64,000 bases of DNA from positions 38,521,429-38,585,428 of the forward strand of contig NC_134513.1 of NCBI RefSeq assembly GCF_027942865.1. The letters run 5' to 3'. A program made the position numbers and the translations under genes. Shown here piece by piece: positions 21,261-30,526 of the stretch. The notes beneath the pieces were generated by a model, which saw only the letters and a list, made by a program, of their open reading frames with translations, was not told the DNA's origin and searched no databases. This stretch comes from Odontesthes bonariensis. Taxonomy: Eukaryota; Chordata; Actinopteri; Atheriniformes; Atherinopsidae. How positions within the stretch are numbered: the stretch's first letter is position 1; every line of letters starts with the position of its first letter.

Positions 21261-24218
21261 ATGCAGAGTTGTAGTCTTACACACTTCTCTGCAGCTTCCC
21301 ACCTGCTGCTACCCCCCCAATCGATTAACACAAAAGGAGCAAATCCTCTTGTGCAAAAAGAAATTATTAAAACAAAAACTTTAACTGAACAAAAACATCA
21401 AACTATTAAATGTGGTTTGCTGAATATCAGATCTCTCCTTTCGAAGTCTCTGTTAGTGAATGAGTTGATTTGTGATCATCATATTGATATATTTTGTCTT
21501 ACAGAAACCTGGCTGCAGCAGGAGGATCATGTTAGCATTAATGAAGCAACTCCCTCTGACTGTTTAAATGTTCACGTTCCTCGAACCACAGGCAGAGGAG
21601 GAGGAGTGGCAGCTATCTTCAGATCAGGGTTACTCATCAGTCCCAGACCCAAGATTAGTTTGAGCTCTTTTGAATCTCTGATTCTCAGTTTTTCCCACGC
21701 AAAGTGGAAATCCCAGAAACCTCTTGTGTTTGTTGTTGTGTATCGTCCACCTGGCCCTTATTCTGAGTTTCTGTCTGAATTCTCAGAGTTTTTATCCCAG
21801 TTAGTGCTGAGTACAGATAAAGTCATTGTAGTGGGTGACTTTAATATTCATGTAGATGTTGAAAATGACAGCCTGAATATGAACTTTAATTCTATATTGG
21901 ACTCTATTGGATTTTCTCAGAGTGTTCACGGACCGACTCACTGCCTTAATCACACCCTTGATCTTGTGCTGACTTATGGCATTGAGAGTGAACAGTTAAC
22001 AGTGTTCCCTCATAACCCTGTCTTATCTGACCATTTTCTGATAACCTTTGAGTTTACATTACTTGACTATACAGTTTCTGAGAAGAAATTTACGTATAGA
22101 AGGTGTCTATCAGAGGATGCTGTAACCAGATTTAAAGAATTAATTCCATCATCCTTTTCTTCACTGCCATGTGCAGATATGACAGAGGACGACTACCTAA
22201 ACTTTACTCCAGCAGCACTTGACTCTCTTGTTGACAGCACTATAGTTTCAATGCGTACAGCACTGGACAATGTTGCCCCTCTGAAAAGGAAGGTAATCAG
22301 TCAGAAGAGGTTGGCTCCTTGGTATAATTCACAGCTGCGTGCTTTAAAGCAGACTGCAAGAAAGCTGGAGAGACAGTGGCGTTCCTCTAATTTAGAAGAG
22401 TCTCAGTTAGTCTGGAAAGATAGTTTAACAATGTATAAGAAAGCCCTTCGTAAAGCTAGAACTGCTTATTATTCATCATTGATAGAAGAGAATAAGAATA
22501 ATCCCAGGTTTCTCTTCAGCACTGTAGCCAGTCTGACTAAGAGTCCGAGCTCTGCTGAGCCAGGTATTCCTTTAACTCTCAGCAGTGATGATTTCATGAG
22601 CTTCTTCATCAATAAAACTGTTTCCATCAGGGAGAAGATTGATGGAGTCCTTCCCACTATTATCAGTGATGTATCATCAAGTACAGCAGCTTTAGAAGTA
22701 TCTTTAGAACCTGATTTGTATTTAGACGGCTTCTGCCCAGTTGATCTCTCTGAACTAACAACAGCAATAGTCTCTTCTAAACCATCAACTTGTGTTTTAG
22801 ACCCAATCCCAACCAGACTGTTCAAGGAGGTTTTCCCATTAATTGACACTTCCATATTGGATTTGATCAATCTGTCTTTGTTGACAGGATATGTACCTCA
22901 GACTTTTAAGGTTGCTGTAATTAAACCTTTACTTAAAAAACCTACTCTTGATTCAGAAGTGTTGGCTCATTATAGACCTATATCCAATCTCCCTTTTATG
23001 TCTAAAGTTCTTGAAAAAATAGTTGCAGCTCAGCTTTGTGATCATTTCCACAGAAATAATTTGTTTGAAGAGTTTCAGTCAGGATTCAGAGTGCATCATA
23101 GCACAGAAACAGCACTGCTGAAAGTTACCAATGATCTCCTCTTAGCCTCTGATAGCGGACTTGTGTCTGTGCTTGTCCTGTTGGATCTCAGTGCTGCATT
23201 TGATACGGTCGATCACAGTATCTTATTACACAGACTTGAACATGTTATTGGGATTAAAGGAACTGCATTAGGCTGGTTTAAGTCATATTTATCTGATAGA
23301 TTTCAGTTTGTTCTTGTAAATGAAGAATCTTCCTCACACACCAGAGTAAGTCATGGAGTTCCCCAGGGTTCTGTGCTTGGACCGATTCTTTTCACTTTAT
23401 ACATGCTTCCATTAGGTAACATTATTAGACAGCATGGCATAAATTTCCATTGCTATGCTGATGATACTCAGCTGTACTTATCTATAAAACCAGATGAACC
23501 CAATAGGTTGGTCAGACTACAAGCATGTCTTAAAGACATAAAGACCTGGATGACTCAGAACTGTCTGCTTCTAAATTCAGACAAAACTGAAGTCGTTATC
23601 TTTGGACCGGAGCGTTTCAGGGAGAAATTGTCTAGCTATATAGTTACTCTAGATGGTATTTCCTTGGCTTCTAGTTCTACAGTGAGGAACCTTGGAGTTA
23701 TTTTTGACCAGAATTTATCATTTGACTCGCATATAAAACAGGTTTCTAGGACTGCCTTCTTTCATCTTCGTAATATTGTTAAAATCAGGAACATCTTGTC
23801 TCAGAGTGATGCAGAAAAACTAATTCATGCATTTGTTACTTCAGGACTGGACTACTGTAATTCTTTATTATTGGGCTGTCCTACATATTCTCTGAAAAGC
23901 CTTCAGTTGATCCAAAATGCTGCAGCCAGAGTTCTGATGAGAACTAACAGGAGAGATCATATTTCTCCAGGTTTAGCTTCTCTTCATTGGCTCCCTGTTA
24001 AATTCAGAATAGAATTTAAGATTCTTCTCCTTACATATAAAGCTCTTAATGACCGAGCTCCATCATATCTTAAAGATCTCATTGTAAGATATTTTCCTAA
24101 CAGAGCACTTCGTTCCCAAACTGCAGGTTTACTTGAGGTTCCCAGAGTTTCTAAAAGTAGAATGGGAGGCAGAGCCTTCAGTTATCAGGCCCCTCTCTGT
24201 GGAATAAGCTGCCAGTAA
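21261..24218 (+). CDS. L2 ORF2: endonuclease and reverse transcriptase, end frameshifted
   Basis: 985 codons. The N-terminal half is an apurinic-type endonuclease: GLLNIRSL near residue 52, TETWL near 81, VVYRPPGP near 159, GDFN at 192-195 and SDH at 256-258. The reverse transcriptase follows with [29 protein letters not shown] (Asp near 642 and 648), [10 protein letters not shown] and the catalytic YADD at 732-735. It nicks target DNA and copies the LINE RNA onto it. The frame ends early: compared with the copy at 8770-9402, a one-base loss near 24190 changes the C-terminus. The expected terminal residues lie in another frame, ending with TAG at 24295. All catalytic motifs remain, so the copy is young but probably defective. 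Confidence 0.9.
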   Translation: MQSCSLTHFSAASHLLLPPQSINTKGANPLVQKEIIKTKTLTEQKHQTIKCGLLNIRSLLSKSLLVNELICDHHIDIFCLTETWLQQEDHVSINEATPSDCLNVHVPRTTGRGGGVAAIFRSGLLISPRPKISLSSFESLILSFSHAKWKSQKPLVFVVVYRPPGPYSEFLSEFSEFLSQLVLSTDKVIVVGDFNIHVDVENDSLNMNFNSILDSIGFSQSVHGPTHCLNHTLDLVLTYGIESEQLTVFPHNPVLSDHFLITFEFTLLDYTVSEKKFTYRRCLSEDAVTRFKELIPSSFSSLPCADMTEDDYLNFTPAALDSLVDSTIVSMRTALDNVAPLKRKVISQKRLAPWYNSQLRALKQTARKLERQWRSSNLEESQLVWKDSLTMYKKALRKARTAYYSSLIEENKNNPRFLFSTVASLTKSPSSAEPGIPLTLSSDDFMSFFINKTVSIREKIDGVLPTIISDVSSSTAALEVSLEPDLYLDGFCPVDLSELTTAIVSSKPSTCVLDPIPTRLFKEVFPLIDTSILDLINLSLLTGYVPQTFKVAVIKPLLKKPTLDSEVLAHYRPISNLPFMSKVLEKIVAAQLCDHFHRNNLFEEFQSGFRVHHSTETALLKVTNDLLLASDSGLVSVLVLLDLSAAFDTVDHSILLHRLEHVIGIKGTALGWFKSYLSDRFQFVLVNEESSSHTRVSHGVPQGSVLGPILFTLYMLPLGNIIRQHGINFHCYADDTQLYLSIKPDEPNRLVRLQACLKDIKTWMTQNCLLLNSDKTEVVIFGPERFREKLSSYIVTLDGISLASSSTVRNLGVIFDQNLSFDSHIKQVSRTAFFHLRNIVKIRNILSQSDAEKLIHAFVTSGLDYCNSLLLGCPTYSLKSLQLIQNAAARVLMRTNRRDHISPGLASLHWLPVKFRIEFKILLLTYKALNDRAPSYLKDLIVRYFPNRALRSQTAGLLEVPRVSKSRMGGRAFSYQAPLCGISCQ

Positions 24219-24841
24219 ATGTCCGGGAAGCAGACACCCTTTCCACTTTTAAGACCAGGCTTAAAACTTTCCTTTTTTATAAAGCTTATAGTTAGGTCTG
24301 TTGAATCTGATAGTGTGTCTGCTAGTGTGTCTTGTCCTGCTTCCACCTCTGGCACCCTCTATACTTTCATTACCCCCTACCCGAACCAGAGTTTGAATCC
24401 CATTCCCGCTTATCTTACCTCTTTTATTTCTCCCCCTACCCGAACCAGGGTTTGCATCCCCACCCCGCTGTGACTGGTGTGCAGTTGGTGAGAGGCTGAG
24501 GTAGCTTGTGGCTGTAAAAAGATGGTTGTTGTGGTGTGAGGAGCAGATCTATATAGGGAGTATGGGGAATTACTTACTGAGTCTGGTCCTTTATTTTATT
24601 ATTTATTTTTTCGTTAGCACAAGTTTCTTGTGTTTACCTTGAATAGGGATGGCTCGGGTAATCCTGAAACATCCCATAGTTAAGCTGCTATAGGCCCAGA
24701 CTGCTGGGGGGCCTCATCTGTCACACCTTTCCTCACTTTACTCTCTTTATGTATATGTGATATTATTGTGGTCATTAACTCGTGTTTCCCTGTTCCAACA
24801 GATATCCTTTGAATGGTGTTACAGTGCCGCCGTGCCCCCTT

Positions 24842-24843
24842 TC

Positions 24844-24880
<37 letters not shown>
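24842..24880. repeat. Poly(C) tract in the L2 3' UTR
   Basis: An almost pure C run of about 37 bases between TTTCTC and TCCCCCTTTCTG. It lies inside the L2 3' UTR and is missing from the reverse copy at 8302-9426. Its exact length is likely uncertain in any assembly. Confidence 0.9.
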
Positions 24881-25236
24881 CCCTTTCTGTCTTCTCAAAC
24901 CCCAGCTGGTGGAGGCGGATGGCCACCCTTCCTGAGTCTGGTTCTGCCAGAGGTTTCTTCCTGTTCAAAGGGAGTCGTTTCTCTCCACAGTCGCCTCAGG
25001 CACGCTCAGGCCGGGAGATTGGACCGAAAAACAAAAAGTTTTCAGTGCAATCTGTTGGTTTTCTTAGCTAGGAAATTGTTTTTGAATTGGCTCTATATGA
25101 ACGAATTGGATTATTTTATGAATTATGATTATTATTAATTAATTGAATTCCAATTGGCTTGAATTGGACTTACTATCTAAGTGCCTTGAGATGACATTTG
25201 TTGTATTTGGCGCTATATAAATAAAAATGAATTGAA

Positions 25237-25642
25237 ATGAACACCTCATCACTGCTGTCCTGTGTGAGACTCCGGAGGAGAAGTTCTCACTTTGCTTCCC
25301 CTCAGCCCTGAACGGATCCCCTGACCGGCTCAGGGACCCAGCAGCAGCTCAGCAGCAGCTTCTGGAAAAGAGGAAGCGACTGACCTGAGACATCCTGGTT
25401 CCTGGTTCAAAGCTAAGCTTTGCTGAAAAGTGATCTGTGAATGGAACTCTGGATCGTGGTGCTGGACAAAGGTTTCCCACAGTAATCCCTTGTCCGTGTG
25501 CTTCTATCAGCTGAGGGGTCTGAGGGGTCAGAGGTCACGGGGGTCCAGCTTAGGCTTGCTCCCTGAAACTCCTCCAGATTCCCTGAATGCTTTCATGATC
25601 TTCTGAAATATGCAGATCCCTTCCAGTCTTTCTCATAAGATT
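25237..25642. other. Unassigned sequence between L2 and Harbinger
   Basis: A CAGCAGCAGCTCAGCAGCAG stretch lies near 25340. No exon is recognisable. Confidence 0.35.
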
Positions 25643-25912
25643 ATTGGGCCTCATACAAGAACATTTTCGTATTTTTATTCTAAGTTTCTCTTACTTTTTT
25701 CGTAAGAAGGTCTCGTACGAACACGGCACGTCAGATTCAACAAACGCTCTTAACTTGGGGAAAAGTGTGTAAACAACCTGCGTAAATGATGAATCCCACT
25801 CGTGCATATATAATTGCACGTGCACGAGGATAGTAGATTTGCATACTCCACGCCCAAAATAATACCATATAAGGCTGTGCTTCCTGTCTCCTGTGCCAGG
25901 AAGTGTTGAGTC

Positions 25913-26125
25913 ATGAGAATGGCATCAAGGTGCAAAAAGAACAACTTTAGGGGCTCTGAGACTGAAGTTCTGCTTTCAAAGATCCAGAAAGGAAAATCTG
26001 TCATTTTTAGCAGAGTCAGCAGTGGAATTACGGGACCTGCTAAAGCGAAAAAATGGGAAGTTATTACGAGTGCTGTTAATTCTGTGTCACCTGTAGTTCA
26101 TAATGTCACCGAAATAAAAAAATAA
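25913..26125 (+). CDS. Harbinger Myb/SANT-like DNA-binding protein, short
   Basis: 70 codons from ATG at 25913. The segment around TEVLLSKIQKGKSVIF and KKWEVITSAVNSV follows the Myb/SANT-like helix pattern of the accessory protein that PIF/Harbinger elements need to bring the transposase to the nucleus and the element ends. It is shorter than intact relatives, which continue past this domain. The downstream part seems lost. It runs convergently toward the transposase remains at 26188-26578, as expected for this superfamily. Function today is doubtful. Confidence 0.65.
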   Translation: MRMASRCKKNNFRGSETEVLLSKIQKGKSVIFSRVSSGITGPAKAKKWEVITSAVNSVSPVVHNVTEIKK

Positions 26126-26187
26126 ATGGTTTGATATGAAAATGGCTTGAAAAAAATATATGTGCGTATATGTGTGCATTGCTCCGA

Positions 26188-26578
26188 TTACGTTTGGCAG
26201 TCCAGCCACGGCATGAAAGTCCCTGTTAATTTGTACTTGTTGGACAGCGGTGTATGGGAATCTGATGCACCATGGGTGATAAACTGATGAGAGCTTTGAT
26301 GACCAAGGGGAGCGCACGACTCACAGAGGACTGGGACACCCCCGATCTGTCTCCAATCTCCCTCTGAAAGGTTCCAGTGGCCAAAAATCCAAGGGTGGTG
26401 AGGACCTGGACGTGTGGTGGAATTGGCGTGTTTCTCTCTGGAGTTGTGGCTCCAGCAAGCTGCATATTTGTAGCAGCACAGTCCTTGGGAATCTAAATCG
26501 CGATGTAAGCCATTCGTTTGTCTCCACATGGGTATCTACACGATCTCTTCCAAGAGCCTGACGCACTAAGGCATCCAA
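26188..26578 (-). pseudogene. HARBI1-like transposase N-terminal fragment
   Basis: Overlapping minus-strand frames (26321-26578, then 26226-26465) read through the N-terminal part of a Harbinger transposase. Segments include RFRFPRTVLLQICSLL and, after a frameshift, LTTLGFLATGTFQREIGDRS and GVSQSSVSRALP, the helix-turn-helix region. The DDE catalytic domain is absent. At least one frameshift and the truncation make it a pseudogene. Confidence 0.8.
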
Positions 26579-26954
26579 AAGTAGAAAATCAGCCGCTGGT
26601 TACGCTTCCCATTGACCTTGTTATATACAGTCAAATGAACCTTCAATTAGTGCGTAATTGAAGTCAAACAGAATAATTTCAGCATCATTATGGGGTATAA
26701 TGTATATTTATTTATGTTTGCTTCAAAGTAATTAAATATACAATCCATTAGTCAAGCTAACTTGATTGGAATAACAGCGGACTATTTTACGAAACTCCTA
26801 CGACAGCTCTGGATCACTCGTAAATTCTGTTCGTACCTGAAAGAAAACGTAAAATACAAAAAGATTGATGAATGTGCAAATTCTCTTAAATCACTCGTAC
26901 GCACGACTTAAGAACAAATCTGTGCGTATGAACAGTTGTTGCATGAGGCCCAAT

Positions 26955-27740
26955 GTTTTAAACACATTTGTGGACAAACTGGAGATCCTCTGAACATCTC
27001 TGCTCCTCAAAGCTCTCGGAGCCCTAAATTGCCCTGTCCCATCTTTTTTGGAACATGGAGCCGGACTGAAATATAAAAATAGATGTTTTAAAATGCTTTG
27101 GGCTCAACCTGTCTGTAAAATGAATGTAAGAATCTCTGGATTTTCCCACCAGTGACATCATCTGAGTCATAAAAGCTCTCAAACATGTTGTTGTGAGCTC
27201 AGAACAACCAAAGCGTCTTCCTCACTGCTTCTAATTCCAGCTAAAAAAAACAAAAAAAACCTTCATTCCTATCCAGGCCAACATGTGATTGGTCGGATGG
27301 TTCAGGCCTCTGTTCTGATGGACATCAGAGAGTCTTTTCTACTCTATATTTACTACTGTGGTGAGGAGGAGGAGGAGGAGGAGGAGGAGGAGGAGGAGGA
27401 GGTCTCCTGGATTAGAAGTCTGTCTGGTTAAATTAGGAGGAGTATTTTTAGTCCCAGATACCCTGTCATGCTCCCCCATTAATTACAGCCAACCTCTCAG
27501 ACTAATAATACTCTGCTGCAGGAGGGGGAGGAGCTTCCTGGAACACGTGTCATCATCCTCATCCTGCTGGATCGGAACACACACTCAGCAGATGATCACT
27601 GCTCTTCATCCTCTTCCTCCTCAGGTGTCCTGACCTGCAGAGGCATTTATCACACATTTACAGATACACCAAAGTAGCTGGAAATATCATGACCGAGTCA
27701 CATGATCAATTCAGTGACATCATCATCATCCCAGACATTT
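26955..27740. other. Unassigned sequence with a (GGA)n microsatellite
   Basis: (GGA)n at about 27363-27402. A poly(A)-like AAAAAAAACAAAAAAAAC lies at about 27243-27260. No exon recognised. Confidence 0.5.
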
Positions 27741-27950
27741 TAGCTATAAATGTCATCTCAAAGATACAGTCCAATTAAAATCCAACTTATTGTAATACAA
27801 TCACAATACAATCAAACCCAATTCATTCAATTCCAAATTGATCCAATTCATACAGAGCCAATTAGAAAAGTAGCCTGGCTTAGGAAACAGTTTGCACTGG
27901 AACTTGTCTTTGATCTGACCCCCCGTGCTGAGCGTGCACGAGGGGATGGA
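27741..27950 (-). mobile_element. L2 3' UTR fragment
   Basis: TGTCATCTCAAAG followed by ATACAGTCCAATT, and later CTGAGCGTGCACGAGG, match the complement of the L2 3' UTR (about 25000-25200). The terminal tail is missing. Confidence 0.65.
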
Positions 27951-28339
27951 AGTGTATGCCATGCTGTTTAATGAAGGCTAGCCGCAAATTCAACATGGCA
28001 GACTCACCAGGTGTTGGCAATCGCTCATCAACCATCCAGATCCACATATAAGGCGCTCCTGCATGGGGCTTTACCGGTTCATCGGCAAGCTGCATCCCAC
28101 CACCTCCCCATCTCCACCCGATGTCTCAAGTCTCGAGATCTCCTTCCTTTGTATGACTCCGCCACCAGGTTCGGGTCCCAAGGGGGGAAGATATTCAGCA
28201 TCTATCTCCCTATGCCGGACTTGCAAGCTCACAGCGGTTCAGCTTGCATGTCCTCCGCCGGGGCCCGAGCACCAAAGAAATATTGACAATAAACCTTGCA
28301 ATTGTCTCCTATCTCTCCATGTGAGTCTCTCCAGGTTGA
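27951..28339. other. Unknown 0.39 kb insert inside an L2 copy
   Basis: This block separates the L2 3' UTR piece from the L2 RT piece. It is not L2-derived as far as I can see. It contains AATAAACCTTGCAATTGTC near its right end, so it may be a small LTR or other element. I do not recognise it. Confidence 0.4.
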
Positions 28340-28512
28340 AATAATGTTACCTAATGGAAGCATGTATAAAGTGAAAAGAATCGGTCCAAGCACAGAACCC
28401 TGGGGAACTCCATGACTTACTCTGGTGTGTGAGGAAGATTCTTCATTTACAAGAACAAACTGAAATCTATCAGATAAATAAGACTTAAACCAGCCTAATG
28501 CAGTTCCTTTAA
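28340..28512 (-). pseudogene. L2 reverse-transcriptase fragment
   Basis: The minus strand encodes [20 protein letters not shown] and onward to [18 protein letters not shown], identical in those stretches to ORF2 of the 20595-25236 element (about 23258-23425). Both sides change abruptly to unrelated sequence. The YADD box is not included. Confidence 0.9.
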
Positions 28513-29202
28513 TAGTTCTAAGCAGGAGGAAAACAACTGCAGACCTCAGTTTGACCACGTTCAAACTGGTTTCAGGACCAGCCCAGAGAGTCAGCTGATC
28601 TTCAGTCATCATGCTTCCTGTGTGTGACCTCAGAACAAGAAACAACACAGGCAGAAACTGTGAGGGAGAGATCTCAGCCTCAGAAACCTGGACACGGTGG
28701 AACAACCACATATCCTCACATCTGTCTGCTTTCAGCTGTTTGAATAAAGCAACAGTCAGTAAATTACTGTAAATCTCGCTGTGGATCAAGAACAGCAGAT
28801 TTAACACGAACGCAGACCTCCCATCAAACTCCACACAGGTAAATTCAGACCTGACTGATCACATGACCCAAAGGCTCAGATCAGAATAGAAAACTCACTG
28901 TTGTTACTCGTGGAGCTGCATTCTTTATTTCTGTGTATATTAGACTTATTTATCCTGATCTAAACGTCACCTGTCGGATCCTTTCAAACTGCAGTGCTGC
29001 CATCTAGTGGCTGTCAGGCTGTATCACACCAACAGGGCTGGCGGTTCGGTCTTTTTTAAACCTGGACCTTATTTCTGGCATAAAATACGTTCATCTCCTC
29101 ACCGATAACAGTTTGGTGAAATCAGTGCACAGATAAACACATCCCAGCAGCCAAAGTTAATCTTGGGGAGAACTTCAGACCTGAGGAGATGGATAAATAG
29201 AA

Positions 29203-29233
<31 letters not shown>

Positions 29234-29534
29234 TAGATAGATGCAGCTCCTGTTGAACTAAAATCACTTCTTACAAAGTTTGATGTCTCGCTGACGAATT
29301 TCAGAGAGATTTAATAAAATCTTGACTGTTTGAGAGGCCCATGTTTTAGAAAACTATGTGCTTGTTGGATCTCATGAAAAAAGATTTGCATTATAATTTT
29401 TCTTCCAAATGAATAAATCACGATAAATAAAAACCAACCTTTTTTCATCCCTTTAACGTGTGTGACCGACAGATGGCAGCACACCAGGCTGCAGTGACCT
29501 GCTGCAGAAGAAGAAGTAGAAGAAGCAGCAGAAG
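28513..29534. other. Region upstream of NCAPH2, no gene seen
   Basis: Holds a GATA/GACA microsatellite (about 29200-29242) and a GAAGAA-rich stretch (29507-29540) just before the presumed NCAPH2 first exon. Two CTCF-like motifs are listed separately. Confidence 0.5.
28997..29010 (-). promoter_or_regulatory. CTCF-like core motif
   Basis: The minus strand reads CCACTAGATGGCAG, which fits the vertebrate CTCF core at every strongly conserved position. A weaker plus-strand match (CCGACAGATGGCAG) lies at 29466-29479. Binding is not shown. Confidence 0.4.
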
Positions 29535-29613
29535 AAGAAGTTTAACGCGGGTACTTTGAGTGCTTAGCTAACGGCTACAAACATTGAACCTCCGGAGGTT
29601 TGTCCAGTTCTTC
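29535..29613 (+). other. NCAPH2: Likely NCAPH2 5' non-coding exon
   Basis: The segment before a strong donor (TTC|GTGAGT at 29613/29614) lies about 0.7 kb upstream of the first coding exon, whose acceptor is CCATCACAG at 30304-30312. The transcription start is a guess. No cDNA evidence is available here. Confidence 0.4.
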
Positions 29614-30319
29614 GTGAGTTTTTCTTCTTTAAACTAGTTCAAAGCTTCGTTTTACTGGCATCTGTTTAATTTAAGGTTTTAGAAACGTTAAGTTCAGTCA
29701 AACATTTATGAAACTTTTAGAAAAACGCCATGTTTAATCTTAGAGCCGCTCTGTCTGTTTGCCAGAGTCCGTAAAAAAATCTGCTGTTTATAGGTTTGTT
29801 TTCGGTTTAATTTAAAAGCCTGCCTGACAGAGGAGTTGTTAAGATTGGTAAGGAATCTTATGGATGGTAGGTTGTATTTGGGACATGATTCGTTGCGTTG
29901 AGCTGATATTTTTGTTCATAATAGACGGTCAGAAGTCGGTGACGGAGCCTCATTAACACTGACAGCTGACACAGTCAGCTTGCAGGGATTTTACCATCAG
30001 ATCCAACATTTGGAAGTCATCTAAATGACACAAATATGATATAAATGATCAAAACCCTGATTCTAACATGTGCAAAGGGGTCAGAAATGAAAGATAGTTT
30101 GATCTTTTAAGATGGGTATGAAAATGAGCATGTTTACTCTGAAGACTGACACAATCCTCACTGCTGCTTAATCAATACTTTATCAGATCAATGAGGCTTA
30201 TTGTCAATGCAGGGGCTCATTTACTTGACTTCTGGAGCCTTTTGGAGGTGTCTGACTTTATTTTTCATGAGAATGTCTGCAGATTTGTGTCCATGTTTGT
30301 CGTCCATCACAGACCCGAC

Positions 30320-30491
30320 ATGGAGTGCACAGAGAGCAGGTTCGCTCACCTGCTGCAGCCAATCAGAGAGCTCACCAAGAACTGGGACGTGGACGTGGCG
30401 TCCGAGCTCAACGACTACCTGGAGGAGGTAAGCTGTGAATGTGAGTCCACCTGCAGAGGGGAACCACACCTGTCCAGGTGACCTGACAGAG

Positions 30492-30526
<35 letters not shown>

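Larger units (their letters stand above)
20595..25236 (+). mobile_element. Nearly complete L2-like LINE (ORF1 esterase, ORF2 EN-RT)
   Basis: Order: ORF1 ending at 21239, ORF2 from 21261, a 3' UTR of about 0.9 kb with a poly(C) tract, and a terminal block (GGCGCTATATAAATAAAAAT) followed by GAATTGAAAT. The 5' end is truncated or lost: ORF1 opens at about 20595 with a stop just upstream. One small deletion near 24190 shifts the end of ORF2. Shorter, reversed copies at 8302-9426, 10228-10372, 27741-27950 and 28340-28512 share its sequence, so the family has been active in this genome. Clade naming (L2) is from recalled motif similarity. Confidence 0.9.
25643..26954. mobile_element. PIF/Harbinger DNA transposon, decayed
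   Basis: Terminal inverted repeats: ATTGGGCCTCATACAA at the left and TTGCATGAGGCCCAAT at the right. The GGGCCTCAT core is typical of fish Harbinger elements. Between them lie the two expected genes in opposite directions: a Myb/SANT-like protein on the plus strand and a broken HARBI1-like transposase on the minus strand. Flanking triplets are ATT and GTT, so a clean 3 bp target duplication is not preserved. At 1.3 kb it has lost most of the transposase. Confidence 0.85.

Noticed and set aside
27358..27633. Arg-rich frame starting in (GGA)n
   Set aside because: The start and the arginine run come from the trinucleotide microsatellite.
30191..30319. Upstream in-frame ATG as NCAPH2 start
   Set aside because: The ATG at 30320 matches the human N-terminus, and a splice acceptor at 30312 makes the upstream part intronic.
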